DNA of 64,000 bases, from the NCBI RefSeq assembly GCF_047511655.1, contig NC_133397.1, positions 11,743,501-11,807,500 on the forward strand, given 5' to 3'. Of this stretch, positions 43,870 to 55,850 are shown one piece after another. The position numbers were made by a program, and so were the translations under genes. Source of the DNA: Castor canadensis (taxonomy: Eukaryota; Chordata; Mammalia; Rodentia; Castoridae). Position 1 is the stretch's first letter; each line of letters begins with the position of its first letter. The notes under the pieces are model-generated. The model made no database searches, had not been told where the DNA came from, and saw nothing but the letters and a program-made list of their open reading frames with translations.

Positions 43870-46800
43870 GTCACATACTTGACTTTTTTTGGTGTGAGCA
43901 TTTTGAAATCAATTCTCTCAGCAAGTTTCAAAATCAAAATGCATTGTTATTAACTCTGATCACCATGATATACAACGATATCTTGAACTTATTCCTCTTG
44001 TTTAATTGAAATTTTTTATCATTTGACCAAAACCTTTCCAAACTCCCCACTCCCAATCCCAGCCTCTGATAATCACCATTAAAATTCTGTATCTGAGTTC
44101 AACATTTATACTCCACACAGAAGTGAATCACATGATATCTGTGTCTCTCTGTGCCTGGCTTACTTCATCTAACATAATATCACTCATATTTATTTATGTT
44201 GCAAATGGCAAGGCTTCCTTCTTTTTTAAAGCTAAATACTATCCCACTGTGTGTATCACATTTTCTTTTTCCATTAATGCAAACAAAGTTTAATTCCATA
44301 ACTTAGTTATCATCAATAATTCTAAAATGAATAGGGTAATGTAAATACTTTTTCAACATACTGATGACATGTCCTTTGAGTATATATACAGAAGTAAGAT
44401 TTCTGGACCATATAGTAGTTTTAATTTTAATTTTTCAGGAACTTTAATGCTGTTTTCCATAATGGTTGTACTAATTAAGATTCCCTCCAACACTGTACAA
44501 TGGTTCCCTTTTACACAAATATAAATCCTTTTCAATACTTTATAGTTTTTTCAAAAATAGCAACAAGTGTGAGGTAATGTTTCTTTGTGGCTTTGATTTG
44601 CATTTTCCTATTGATTAGTGATGCTGGGCACTTTTTCATATAACTATAAACTTTAGCTCTTTGTATGACTTTTTTGGAGTTTGTACTCAGGTCTTTTTCT
44701 AGTTTTCAAACAGGGTTATTTGTTTTGTTACTATTGAGTTGTGTGAGTTCCCTATATATTTTGGACATTAGCCCTTTGTCAGATGCATGGCTTGTGAACA
44801 TACCCATTCAGTAGCTTTCTCGTCATTCTGTAGGTAGTATCTTACTGTACAGAGCTTTATAGCTTCATGCAATCACATCTCAACTTTTGCTTTTGTTGCC
44901 TTTGTTATTGGGGTTATATCAAAAAGTCTTTGTCTACACCAACGTAAATGGGGCTTTTGCTTATTTTTTATAGTTGTCAAAGTGTTTGCTCTTGTGCTTG
45001 AATCTTCAATCCACTCTGAGTTTATTGTTATAATTGTTGTGAAATGAAGTTCAAATTTCATCCTTCTACATGTGAATATCCAATATCTCAGCACTGTTTA
45101 GTAAAGATTGTCTTTGTGAAAAATCAGGAAATTCACAGAATTGTACTTCCTAAGCACATCATCTATTCCAGTCCATTGGTATCTGTAATTATGTCACTAT
45201 CAAGCTGTTTTAATGACTGTAGCTTTGTAGTAGATTTTCAAATCATGTAGTGTGATGCTTTCATCTTTGTTTTTTTGTGAAAGACTACTTTGCCTATTGT
45301 GATCTATTATGGCCCCATATGGATATTCAAAAAAAATTTTTTTCTGTTGCTGTTCAAATGTCGTTGGAATTTGCATTGCATCGAATCTGTAGGTCATTTT
45401 GTTTTGTATGGAAATTTCAACAATCTTAGTTGCTCCAATCCACAAAGAATTCATGGAATACTTTTTTCCATTTATTTGTCTTAATTTTCTTTCATAAATA
45501 TTTTATAGTACAGAGTACAGGCTCTCATTCCTTTGGTTTAATTTAAGAATTTTTTTGCAGCTATTGTAGGTGGAACTCTTTTCCTGATTTATATTTCAGA
45601 TAGTTCAGTGTCTATAGAATTGCTACTGATTTTGAATGAATATTTTGTATACATTACTCTCTGTTTACTAGTTCTCATGGGTTTTAGTGAGTATTTAGGT
45701 TTTCTATGTTTAGTATGATTCATTGGCAAGCAGAGATACTTTTGCTTCTTCCTTTTCGATTTTGATATTTCTCTTGCCTAATTGCTCTGACCAGGACTGC
45801 CTGCCTTCTGTTAATTTGGGGCTTAGTTTAGTTTTTGTTATTTTGGATCCTTGAGCCCCAAATTCTTAGTTTAGTTCCTTAAGGCATAAAGTTAGACTGT
45901 TATTTGGAAAAGGTTTTTGTTTTTTGATGTATGTATTTATTGCTATTCTCATAACTTTGATGTGTTGTATTTTCATTATCATTTGTCTCAAGATACTTTT
46001 TAGTTTCCCTTTTATTTCTTCCTTCATTTCTTCTTCATTTTAGTTCAGGAGCATGTCACTTAATTCCTGTGGATTTATGAATTTTCTGAATTTTCTCTTT
46101 TTGTGCATGGCCAGTTGCATATAATTGTTGTCATAAAATAAACTTAGTGTGGCTTCAACCTTCTTAAATTTGTTAAGATTTAATATGGTCTGTCCCAGAA
46201 AATGTTTTGTGTTCACTTGAGGAAAATGTGTATTCTTCTGTTGTTGGATGGGGTGCTCTGTGTATGTCTGTTAAGCCCATTTGGGTTAAAGTACGATTTA
46301 AGCCCCATGTTTCCTCATTGGTTTTCTGTTTGGACAATGTGTCTGTTTTTCAAAGTGGGTACTGAAGTCTGCTATTACTACAGTCTTTCTCTCTCTTCAG
46401 AGCTCATCATAATTGCTTTATATGTGCAGGTGCTCTGATGTTGGGTGCATATATATTTATAATTGTATCCCCTTGGTGAACGGGTCCCTTAACATTACAT
46501 AATGGCCTTCCTGTCTCAATTTATTCTTTCTAGTTTAAAGACTATTTTATCTGCTTATAAATATAGCTACTCTGCTTTCTTTTGGTTTCCACTTACATGG
46601 AACATATTTTCCTATCTTTTAACTTTAAAACTGTGTTTGTTTAATAATAAAATGAGTCTTGCATAGGCAGCACATAGTTAGGACTTTTTACCTATAAAGT
46701 CACTCCATGTCTTTTTCTTTAAGAATTTAATCCATTGATATTTAATCAAACATTTCTAGGTGAAAACATGTACCATAATGCTGTAACTTTTTCCATATTG

Positions 46801-47480
46801 CTGAGTATATTATTCTTTTCTCCCTCTTTTGCTCCCTTCATTTGAGATTAGGTCATTTTCCCTAGTGGTATACTTTGATTCCTTAGTTTTATATTTTGTG
46901 TATCTACTCTAGGTCTTTGACTTTTGGTTACTGATGCTTGCATAAAACATCATACAGCTATAATAGTCCATTTCAAGCTGAAACAAAAGTTTGATCACCT
47001 AAAATAATTATACTTTTATCCTCTGAACATCACATTACATATTTTAATTTCAAAATTTGTATCTTCGTATTGTTTATCCTCTAATAAATAATACTTTTTA
47101 TATTTTAATGGTTTTGTTTTGTTGTTGCTGCTGTTGTTCTTTTGTGGTGATAGGGATCAAATCCCAGGTCTCAGGTATGGTAGGGAAGTGCTCTACCATT
47201 GAGCCATGCTCTCAGCTCCTGTACCCATGGTTTTTAACCTTCATATTGCTGATTTGAGTGACTTTTATACAACCATTACAGTATTAGAGCATTCTAAATT
47301 TGATTTTGTACTTACTGTTGCCAGTGGTGAGTTCTCACAGGTTTTTAAGGAAATATGTGATTTTCCCAATTTCAGAGTGGCTAAGTGGATCTTCTTTGCC
47401 ATCCTGTACATACGAAGCAACCAGACTGCAGGGACTGAATCTTGCTCTCACTCATATTTCAGAAATGTCCCTAATTAGAA
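43870..47480 (-). mobile_element. Old L1M-type LINE-1, 3.6 kb, minus strand, split by a SINE
   Basis: The plus strand reads the 3' UTR first ('tgagcattttgaaatcaatt', 'gtatctgagttcaacattta', 'tgtgcctggcttacttcatc'). Then comes ORF2 in reverse: 'gagttccctatatattttgg' near 44745, 'ttcatccttctacatgtgaa' near 45056, 'tgttgttggatggggtgctc' near 46239, and the 5'-side words 'tacaaccattacagtattag' near 47268. ORF2 frames are broken throughout; short recognisable pieces such as WIEDSSTRANTL remain. The longest LINE relic in the window. Confidence 0.88.
47137..47220 (-). mobile_element. ID-like SINE inside the old L1, antisense
   Basis: 'tgatagggatcaaatcccag', 'gtctcaggtatggtagggaa', 'gtgctctaccattgagccat' is a reversed ID-like head. 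The L1 consensus resumes directly after it. A (TTG)-rich stretch just before may derive from its tail. Confidence 0.8.
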
Positions 47481-47840
47481 GAACTACAATATGATATGAT
47501 GTCATATAATGATACAATATAGAACAATACTGTATTGTAATAAAGAATGTGGCTGTATTTGAATTGCTTCTGAGAGTTTTGTAAGTGACCTGAGAAAGTT
47601 AGCCTTTAATCATTAGGAAACTATATAATTTCTAAGCTCCCAAAAGGAAAGTCACTTACATTTTTAATTATACTTTAGTGTTCTATGGAGAAAAAAAGAG
47701 TGATAACTTGAAAATTTACTTATGTTATTTGATCATGTGACAGACATTCTCAAATGTTTATGGCTCGCCTTTTTCTCTGGAGTTCCCTCTTTCTTCCCCT
47801 TGTTTATTTAGCACATTTGTGTATATATTTAAGATTCAAA
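47481..47840. other. AT-rich unique sequence
   Basis: No repeat or exon signature beyond the L1 edge. Confidence 0.45.
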
Positions 47841-47844
47841 TTAT

Positions 47845-48085
47845 GAACCTGCTCCATAAGGTATTTCTTTAACTTTACTCATTTTTTCTCTCAACTCCCT
47901 TTCAGATGGAATTGATTGTTTCTTTTTTGTGCCTCTCTCTAATTTGTACCTTCTCACTTGTTGTCTTGTCTGAATCCTTCCATGAACTTTGAGCTATTTT
48001 AATACATAGATCATTTCCTTGTCCCTCTCAATAATTAACCTCAGTGTCAAGCACAAAATTTTTCTCAAGAAATGTTAATAGAAAG
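47845..48085 (+). repeat. L2 LINE fragment
   Basis: 'tccttccatgaactttgagc', 'aataattaacctcagtgtca' and 'agcacaaaatttttctcaag' resemble the L2 3' section. Confidence 0.4.
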
Positions 48086-48660
48086 GAAGGTTGTTGGTAT
48101 TGCATTCTCTACTGAGGTCACTACCTGATTTTTCTTAGGTCCTTGTTATAAGCTCAAGTCCTAATGTATTTAATATATTCTCATTAACTGCAAGATGAAA
48201 AAAGAAAGTATAACCTTACATGCCCTCTCAAATCATATGCACTTATGCTTACAAGACTGAGAATTGTATACTTCTTACCTTATCACATAGTTCAAATGAA
48301 TATAAGGAAAATGCACACTGGACTGTGACTCATTTATGGATTGTTATGAATTTCAGGATGAGTCCACAAGATAAGAAATGAAAAAGAAGAGATGGTTTTC
48401 TTAAGCATGCCTTCTTGTAGAAACTAGGAAATGGTAAATTCACTAATCTTGTGCAAAAAACTTGAAGATGTTGAGAAAATTCACCATGCATATATATGGC
48501 AAATGGAGAAACCAATGAAAAGGCCCAATGCAGAGGCATGGTTAGTGTGTTTAAGCAACACAAAAAGGCCAGTGGGGCAGCAAAAAGCATAGTGAACAGG
48601 GTAAAAATAAGGCAGGAGGAGGAATTGCAGGACTCCAACCAACCACATGCAACCTAGAAG
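48086..48660. other. Unique sequence, nothing recognised
   Basis: A 102-codon minus frame at 48330-48638 has no recognised family. Confidence 0.4.
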
Positions 48661-48664
48661 ATGA

Positions 48665-49190
48665 TTAAATAGGACTTTAACTTTTTTACAAAGACTATGG
48701 ACAGATGTTCAAAGGCTCTGAATAGAAGAATGGCATGTTTAAACACTTGTTTTTAAGACTCTTGTGGTTGAGTTGAGAGCAATGAAGGCACAGTAACAAA
48801 AGAAAACTACTATGCTCTCCAGATTAAAAAAAAAATGATGGTGTTTTGGAAGGTAACATTAGAGTGGTGGTTGGGTTCTGGATATGGCTGTGGGTAGAAT
48901 TTACTGATGTATTGGATTTGTAGTATGAGGGAAAGAAGGGTAAAAAATGAGTCCAAGATTTGTGCCACGAGTAAGTAATGTGGAGGGCATTTTGAGTAGA
49001 TTTCAAGTTAGCAAGATCAAATGTTCAGTTTTGCTATGTTAATTTTTTAAACTTCTAACAATCCCACTGAAGATGTCATGTGGGCAACCAGATAAGGAAA
49101 TAGTTCAGGAGAAAAGCCAGAGCTAAGGTATGAAATTGTTGGCATAGTTGGTACTAAAAGACAAAAGAATGAGAAAAGAAAAATAAGTCT
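48665..49190 (-). repeat. L2 LINE, antisense
   Basis: 'gtggttgggttctggatatg', 'atttactgatgtattggatt', 'gagtccaagatttgtgccac', 'gttcagttttgctatgttaa', 'tgaagatgtcatgtgggcaa' and 'ggaaatagttcaggagaaaa' follow the antisense L2 consensus. Confidence 0.7.
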
Positions 49191-49194
49191 AAAG

Positions 49195-49355
49195 CCTTGA
49201 AGAGTCAGAAAGACTTGAATTCAAATCACAGCCCACCAAAAATGAAGCTATAAGAATTGATGAAATTCATTTCACCTCTTTATCTATATAGAGTTTCTGT
49301 AAGGGTTTGTGACTATGCTCTTTGATTTCTGTATAGAGCTAAATCTTTAGTAAAT
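49195..49355 (+). repeat. MIR SINE
   Basis: 'acttgaattcaaatcacagc', 'atttcacctctttatctata' and 'gagctaaatctttagtaaat' follow sense MIR order. A (TTA)-rich tract (49360-49395) follows. Confidence 0.65.
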
Positions 49356-49359
49356 AATA

Positions 49360-49396
49360 GCTATTATTATTTATTATTATTCATATTATTATTTAA
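49360..49396. repeat. (TTA)n tract
   Basis: Interrupted TTA/ATT units at the end of the MIR. Confidence 0.8.
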
Positions 49397-49399
49397 AGA

Positions 49400-50208
49400 A
49401 ATAAAAAATGTTTCCAAATGGGTTCCCTGTCAATATAGTCTGGAAGGGTTCAGAGTACAAAACTTCAAATGAATAAGAGAAGTCCATTTTTAATTATTCC
49501 TGCTGAACCCAGGAAAATGGGAAATATAAGGAGACATGAAATGTAAGGCTTTCTTGGTCAATTTGAAGATGTTTCTCCATCCTAACCTTGTACCTCTTGG
49601 TGATCTGCAACCCTGTTTACAAGTCCCTTCTGGAAACAGACCTTCCCTTTGGCTTCTTCAGATCAGAAGTTTCCTTTCTCCTTTTTGACTATTTCTCAAA
49701 CAATGATGTTCTCAGAATTCTATTTTGTGTCCTCCCTCTTTATCCTTCCTTATCTCAGATTACCATCTAATTATAAGTGACTCCAAAAATATATTTGTAG
49801 CTAAGATTTCTTTCATGAGTTTTACACCCACATGTTTGACTGTCTACTGTTAATTGGACATAGTCCTTCTTTCCCAAAACCTGTGTGTACAGTTTTCCTT
49901 TTACCTAGAAATGCTTTCTAGACCAGGCAGCATCTTATCTATCATTAAGCTTGAAAGAAGTTTACACTCAGATCATTGTTTGACACATCACCACACTCTA
50001 ATGTACACATGTACACACAATCAGATTCTAATTTAAGGTAAGGAGCCAGTCCCATCTTCAATAATTACATGTGGCTATTAGAGGTCTTGAATGAGGGAGA
50101 AAACTTTATGAACTTAAAGAGATTGCATTCTCTATAGTCATTGTTTTCAAAATAAGTTGCACTGTTTTTATAGACTAAAAGGAATATATCCAGGTATATC
50201 TTTTTAAA
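49400..50208. other. Unique sequence, nothing recognised
   Basis: No repeat or exon signature. Confidence 0.45.
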
Positions 50209-50209
50209 C

Positions 50210-50341
50210 AGAAGGAAAGGAAGGAAGGAAGGAAGGAAGGAGGAAAGGAAGGAAGGAAAAAAGGAGAGAGGGAGGGAGGGAAAGAGAGAGAAAAAGAAAG
50301 AAAGAAAGAAAGAATGAAAAAAGAAAGAAAGAAAGAAAAAC
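50210..50341 (+). repeat. Purine tract (GGAA/GAAA)n
   Basis: About 130 bases almost free of C and T. It is GGAA-rich first, then GAGA, then GAAA. A 100-codon phenylalanine/serine-rich minus frame over it is an artefact. Confidence 0.96.
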
Positions 50342-50544
50342 ATAAACCACAGAATAAAACTAGTCAAAATGCTATAGCATAGAGGCTGAAGAAACTAAAA
50401 AAAGACATTAATGAAACAGTTCGATGAGTACAATGAGATGCAAGGTGGACACAGCTGAACAGTATTGCTTTGGTTGCAGTTTCATTGGCAGATGATGATT
50501 ACAGTTCACTCAAATCCATGTTGTGGCCAGCAATGTGAAGAGCA
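50342..50544. other. Unique sequence
   Basis: Nothing recognised. Confidence 0.4.
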
Positions 50545-50700
50545 CTTAGTTTACATTCATAGTCTCTAGGATCCTTATGATCTCCCCATTAGGAGCTTTA
50601 CTGATCCAGTTTTTTAAAAAAGAAAATTCTGACAGTCAAGAGAGATGAGCCCAACACCACAGTCAATAATGGGAGGAACAGAATTTCAAGTCACTTCTCC
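50545..50700 (-). repeat. MIR-like SINE, antisense
   Basis: 'tctccccattaggagcttta', 'gacagtcaagagagatgagc' and 'ggaggaacagaatttcaagt' resemble reversed MIR. Confidence 0.5.
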
Positions 50701-50834
50701 CTGTGCTCTTTCAACTATGCTCTTCACAAACTCACACAATGGTCCAAAGGCCTGAGAATACATCAATAAAGCCTTAAAAAAGAGTGTGGTCATCCAGAAC
50801 CCATAGCTACTCTGGATGGAAAACCCTCAAGAGC

Positions 50835-50930
50835 AATGATTCCCACCATGTAGTCACAGGACTAGCACATCAGCACCATATGTGAACTTGCTACAATGCA
50901 AATTGTAGGTCAACAGTTGAAGACTGGTGG
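50835..50930 (-). mobile_element. MER5-like DNA transposon fragment, antisense
   Basis: 'caggactagcacatcagcac' and 'gtgaacttgctacaatgcaa' are reversed MER5A words. Confidence 0.55.
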
Positions 50931-51062
50931 TTTTCAAACTTTAACATGCATAGAAATCATCTGGAGATCTTGTTTGAATGGAGGTTCTGATTTAGCAGAT
51001 CTTGAATGGGGACTGAGACATTCTTAGCAAGTTCCTGGGTAATATTTGTGTGCTATTCCATA
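50931..51062 (+). mobile_element. MER5-like DNA transposon fragment, sense
   Basis: 'ggttttcaaactttaacatg', 'catagaaatcatctggagat' and 'ggttctgatttagcagatct' follow sense MER5A order. A possible further end, 'aaaatttgagaagcagcc', is at 51263. Confidence 0.7.
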
Positions 51063-52144
51063 GACTGAATTATGATTAACAAGGATCGAGCTTACCATGT
51101 CTATCTTACTATGTTGTCCAACAGCTAGCTATCTGTAACTAGAGACTACCAAATTGGAATACTCAAAATATAACAGTTCCATCATTTCAGAAAGTTCTAT
51201 TGCACAGCACTTATCTAAAACCTTATGAGAAATGAAGACTCTGATGATTCGGCTACACATTAAAATTTGAGAAGCAGCCTTCTATATCATGGAACCATTA
51301 TCTTCATAAAGGCAGGAGACATGATGCTACGTAACACTAAACCATCCTGACACAGTTCTGTAATGCAAGCATTACCATGTGTCAGGCTTTAGAGGGTAGA
51401 GAGAAAGCATGAGGGGACAGAAAAGATGAGGGGAGGAACAGACTACACTTCTAATTGCAGACCAAAGGACAAGTTGATGCTTCAATATCTTCAAGCTGTT
51501 ACACCACATGCACTTCAGGGATGAACCTGAAGAGAAAGATATGTATGGGGAATGAGATTTATGTATTTTAGCATCATATGGATGTGCTCACACTACTCAA
51601 TGGATGATAACTGCTTTTGTCATCAGTCTCATTTCAATTCTATCCAAGGAGATCTTTGTGAGATTCAACTTGCCAAAACATTAGCATACACTTTTAGGAA
51701 TAAAATTATATTTCCTCTTTTGTGTCATTTGCCATGTTCCTCAGGGTTGTTGGATCTCCTTTCCTGGGAAAACTGTAGAAGACAGAGCCCTCCAACTTCA
51801 ACCTGACCCTCAAGAGAAGATCACTCAGAGTCTTTCTCAGGTGCATTTGGGAATCTTCCTTGCTTGTGCCATTCTTATCTATGTGTTCTGCTCTCTCAGC
51901 TACCTTGAGACTGGTTGCTCCAGTAAAAAAGACTCATTGGTGAATTTAAGAGAGGACTATCATATCGACTTTCTCCATGGCCCTACCCAAAGTTCCTTCT
52001 TAGTTCTTCCTTAACAGAGTCAACTTTTTCCAGCCAACACCCTTTTCCAGAAATTACAGTCACAAAATTTGTTTAATAAGTCTCCCATCCCCAACAAAAG
52101 TTATACTATATGTTAAATAAATAAGCAATACAACAAGATTTATT
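51063..52144. other. Unique sequence, nothing recognised
   Basis: An 84-codon plus frame (51552-51806) has no recognised family. Confidence 0.45.
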
Positions 52145-52161
52145 AAAATAGAGCAGGTTGG

Positions 52162-52398
52162 GGCTGGCCATTGTGGTGCACAACTGCGATTTCAGCTACT
52201 CTGGAAGTGGAGGTAGGAGGATCATAGTTGGATCCAGCCAAGTAAAAGTGCAAGACTATCTGAGAAAACAAACTAAGAGCAAAAGGACTAGGCATGTGGC
52301 TTCAATGGTAGAGCACCTGTTTAGCAAGGGCAAGGCACTGAGTTCAATCCCCAGTAACACCAAAAACAAAACCAAAGCAAAACAAAAAAACAGCAGAC
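52162..52398 (+). mobile_element. Composite B1-ID SINE with exact 17-bp TSD
   Basis: The B1-like half begins 'ggctggccattgtggtgcac' and includes 'tcagctactctggaagtgga' and 'ggtaggaggatcatagttgg'. The ID-like half has 'atggtagagcacctgtttag' and 'gcactgagttcaatcccc', then an A-rich tail. The 17-bp duplication AAAATAGAGCAGGTTGG is exact at 52145-52161 and 52399-52415. The 106-codon frame over it is an artefact. Confidence 0.97.
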
Positions 52399-52415
52399 AA
52401 AATAGAGCAGGTTGG

Positions 52416-53018
52416 CTGAGGCTCACATCTTCTACTGTGGCTTACAAACTGTGCTCCCATTCCCTTATGTCACCATGAAAACCCTACGTTAACATAATCA
52501 TTCTTACATTTTGATTCCAAACCCACCATTGAACTTAGAAGGATCCTCCCCAACTTCTGAGATCCAAACAAAAAAGTAAGCCTTTTCATGATTATTTAAA
52601 AATATACATCAATAGCTATTCATCTTACTCAAAAAAAAATTTTAAATAATCTATTAAGCAACTAAAAATAAGGTATTTCAAAATAAAAAGGAATGTCTTT
52701 TAGAATTTTATAAGTATTCTAAATCTAGTATTCTTTCAAGAAATCTGGCTCCACCCTTGGTAAAGTTGAGAAATTCTTGTAACACAGATAAAGTTCTATA
52801 TTTACATAGTATGTAAACCATCCAGACTGTTATGACTTGATTATGCTTTCCTATTACTGGCTGCTGTTGCTTTTAATTCAAAGTTTCTGTCAATTATCCT
52901 TTATTGTTGAAAATTTTTGTTGTGAGCTGGTTTATTAACTATAAAATAAGGCGATACACATCTGATCAATAATAACTTGGGTTTCAATCTGTCCAATAAG
53001 TAGATTACTAGATATATT
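52416..53018. other. AT-rich unique sequence
   Basis: No repeat or exon signature. Confidence 0.45.
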
Positions 53019-53021
53019 TTC

Positions 53022-53150
53022 ACAGGTTCATTCAATCACAGAGTATTTCCTAAACAATCATTTTGGGCAATGCTCTGTTCTAAACATGGGAATGAAGCAC
53101 TGAGCAAAATTTGCCAAAATCACTGCTCTCAGAGATCTCACTTTAAGCAT
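53022..53150 (-). repeat. L2 LINE 3'-end, antisense
   Basis: 'ttcattcaatcacagagtat', 'gggcaatgctctgttctaaa' and 'gaatgaagcactgagcaaaa' match antisense L2. Confidence 0.65.
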
Positions 53151-54488
53151 TCAAGTCCTACTACTAAAACAAAAACACAACAGTCTAAGGTTTGGTTTTA
53201 TTGTGACCTAAATGCTATAAGTGAGTTCACTTTCAACTGGAAAAGGGAGGATGAGGTGATATCCACAGCATTTTCCTTATCAAAGTGAACTACAGCCAAA
53301 ACAGTTCGACGTCTGAGCACTAAATGGTCTCCCATAAATTTCTTCCTCGTAGATGCTGCTCAGAGCCCTCTGTCTTGGACCAGATATTTAAAAATCATTC
53401 CTTCAAATAGTATCAAATGAAAAACCCTAAAATTCTGCTTTATAACCTGCCTAAATCTCCTAATTTGTGTCTAACCTTCCTTTAATTGACTTGATTCAAC
53501 ATAATTACCCTGCAACTTCCATAGCAACAACTGAGCTTCTCAGACTCTCAGACTTGCCTTCAAGCTTGTGCTGCCTGGGCTGTTGTTTTCTGTTGGCTAA
53601 AGTCTCGCTGCATGTTTTTCAGACAGCAAATACAATTCCAATAATGCAAACCAACCCAGTGGAAATTACTCATGGTTCAGCACACGGGAGCTGCACAGCA
53701 CAGGGGCAGGCTTTGCAATCATTCCATTCATTGGTCTGAGCTAAACTTCTGGTGGAAAATTGTAGTGAGGCTGTCTGACTCACCACTACTCCTCAAACCA
53801 CCAGTACACCTCAGAAATTGGCCAAGGAGAGCCATTTTCAAGACTATTCCATTGTTTCTCCTAAATTTATGTACATTTTAAAATCCAGAATCCATTTCTA
53901 TTGATTTAAGTGTCTTTACTTAGGTAAAGAACTCAAAATTTGAGGCTGGGCATACCTGCTTTCCATCAAGCTTCCACTGCCATTTGGTGGCTAACCTAAA
54001 TGCTTTGCCACAGGGAAAGTGGGAAAAATTGTATCCACACTGTAGATTTTTGAGATTAGAGATAAGCTAAGTGAAATTTCTAAGATTTGACAAATTACTG
54101 TGCCCTCAACACACATATGTAATTGCTCAAGTTCTTTGCCTCTTCATTTCTGAATTTGAATAAACTTTAAGAACCTGCTGAACTTATGGAAGAGTTGTTT
54201 TAATATGCCTCTCGTCAGAGATATATTTATGCCAAAAACAGTGAGAAATGGGAGAAGCTTCATGTACAAGCAAATCTCATGCTTAATTTCTTAATGTAAA
54301 GATTATGTTGTTTCAATGAATGCTAATTTAATATCCTTATATAAATCGATAAAACATGACCTTTCCTGTTTGAAACTAGGATGGAAGTCTAAAATTGGAT
54401 CCTGGAAGACTTCACTGAACTTCTGTGACTCCATGAACCTTTATTTGAAAGCCACTGACTGTATTTTCTACTTCATATATGAATTAAT
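53151..54488. other. Unique sequence, nothing recognised
   Basis: A 90-codon plus frame (53467-53739) has balanced composition but no recognised family, no clear splice sites and an overlapping rival frame. Confidence 0.4.
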
Positions 54489-54489
54489 T

Positions 54490-54572
54490 TAGAACCAGAG
54501 TAGATGAAAGAGTTCCCCAAGGTCAAATAGATACCAGTTAGTATTAGAATCCAGGTGCTCAATTCTGAGACA
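54490..54572 (-). repeat. MIR SINE fragment, antisense
   Basis: 'gttccccaaggtcaaataga' and 'tagtattagaatccaggtgc' match reversed MIR. Confidence 0.6.
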
Positions 54573-54589
54573 AAAATTTTTATGTTTAT

Positions 54590-55330
54590 GTATTTCATTC
54601 ACTCAATAAATGTTTATTGAGGATAGACCAATATGCCATGGAATTGCAATAAGACCTGGGAATTCAATGAAAGCTCAGAGGATAACAGGCAAAACAGGTA
54701 TTGCCAATGCTATAGGAGGAAAAACAGTGAATAACTCATAACCGCACTAAGAAAAATGTATGTAGGGTAACCAGTACCCAAAAGGGTTAAATGTATAAAG
54801 TGTCAGCCCTACTCTGCAGCAGGTGAAAGACTTGGAAGGCAATTGATCCCATGACCAAATAAGTACAAGAATAGAATAAGAAGTTCTAATAGTGGAAGCA
54901 TAAAGTGCCATGGAGTAGTGAAAAGAGAAGTAATTTGTGCTTTGTTGGATTATGAAGTAGTGGAGTTCCAGAGTAACTGCTTTCAAAGAGAGCTTTTAAA
55001 GAATGGAACAATCAACAGGCAGAAAAACAGAAAGAACATGCCAAGATAAGATGGAGGATGAACAAAGACACAGACTCAGGAAAGCATCTCCTAGCAATAC
55101 TAAATAAATCAAGTTTTTTGGAGCATAATTACAAGGAGGAGTGACAAGAAATAAGAATTTTATTTTAATTGTCCTCAGTGTTATTCAGGGTCTTTGCCTG
55201 GCCAAGAGGCTTGGACTTGATCCTGAAGACAGTCAAGAGTCATTGAAAGATTATTAGGACTTCAATGAAGTATTTGAAGCTGTGTTTCAGGAAGATTGGT
55301 CTGATGACAATGTGAACTAAAATATGTATT
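54590..55330 (-). repeat. L2 LINE, antisense, with foreign segment
   Basis: Starts with 'cactcaataaatgtttattg', resumes with 'agaacatgccaagataagat', 'gcttggacttgatcctgaag', 'tcattgaaagattattagga' and 'aggaagattggtctgatgac', the antisense L2 order. The segment 54644-54779 inside it does not resemble L2 and recurs at 55851. Confidence 0.5.
54644..54779 (+). repeat. 136-bp direct duplication, copy 1
   Basis: It matches 55851-55986 without gaps, at an offset of 1207 bases, with about five mismatches. It starts at 'ttgcaataagacctgggaat' and ends 'ggtaaccagtaccc'. I do not recognise the sequence as a known repeat. Confidence 0.95.
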
Positions 55331-55489
55331 TAACAACCTGAAAATAATTTTGATAACTCCACAACTTGTTTAAATGCTTCTATTCTAGGGAGCTAAATGC
55401 TCAGTAGTTCATATTTTCTGTTCTTTCTACAAATGAATCACCAAAAATCTAAGAAAAAGAGAAAGACTGTTATTTATTATGTATTTAGT

Positions 55490-55675
55490 ACCTAGCAAAT
55501 GTAATTATTTATTCTTCATATCTGTGATATCTCAATGTGGAAATTACAGGCCCAGATTTCAGAAAAGAAAATTAGTGGTTACATGCAATGTCCAAGGTCA
55601 CACAGTGAGAAAGGAATAAAAGTGACAGTCTAACTCAGATCTAGTGAGGCCAAACCTCGTACTTCACCACTAAGT
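55490..55675 (-). repeat. MIR SINE, antisense
   Basis: 'acaggcccagatttcagaaa', 'atgtccaaggtcacacagtg' and 'gtctaactcagatctagtga' follow reversed MIR order. Confidence 0.75.
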
Positions 55676-55850
55676 GACGATTTCTCTAAGCCCATAAACA
55701 GAGTCACAGGTAGTGTCTGGAAACTGAGAAGGACCTGGGCGATGGGGAACAGAATTTCTCTTGATAATGGAAATATTTCTTTAATAGAGGTATACAGGAA
55801 TATCCAATATTTGTCACTGAAGTTTCAAAAGTTCAAATCCTGATGTGAGG

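Noticed and set aside
50065-50367. Phenylalanine/serine-rich minus-strand frame
   Set aside because: Translation of a purine-tract microsatellite.
53467-53739. 90-codon plus-strand frame
   Set aside because: No recognised domain, and a rival overlapping frame of similar quality exists at 53672-53881.
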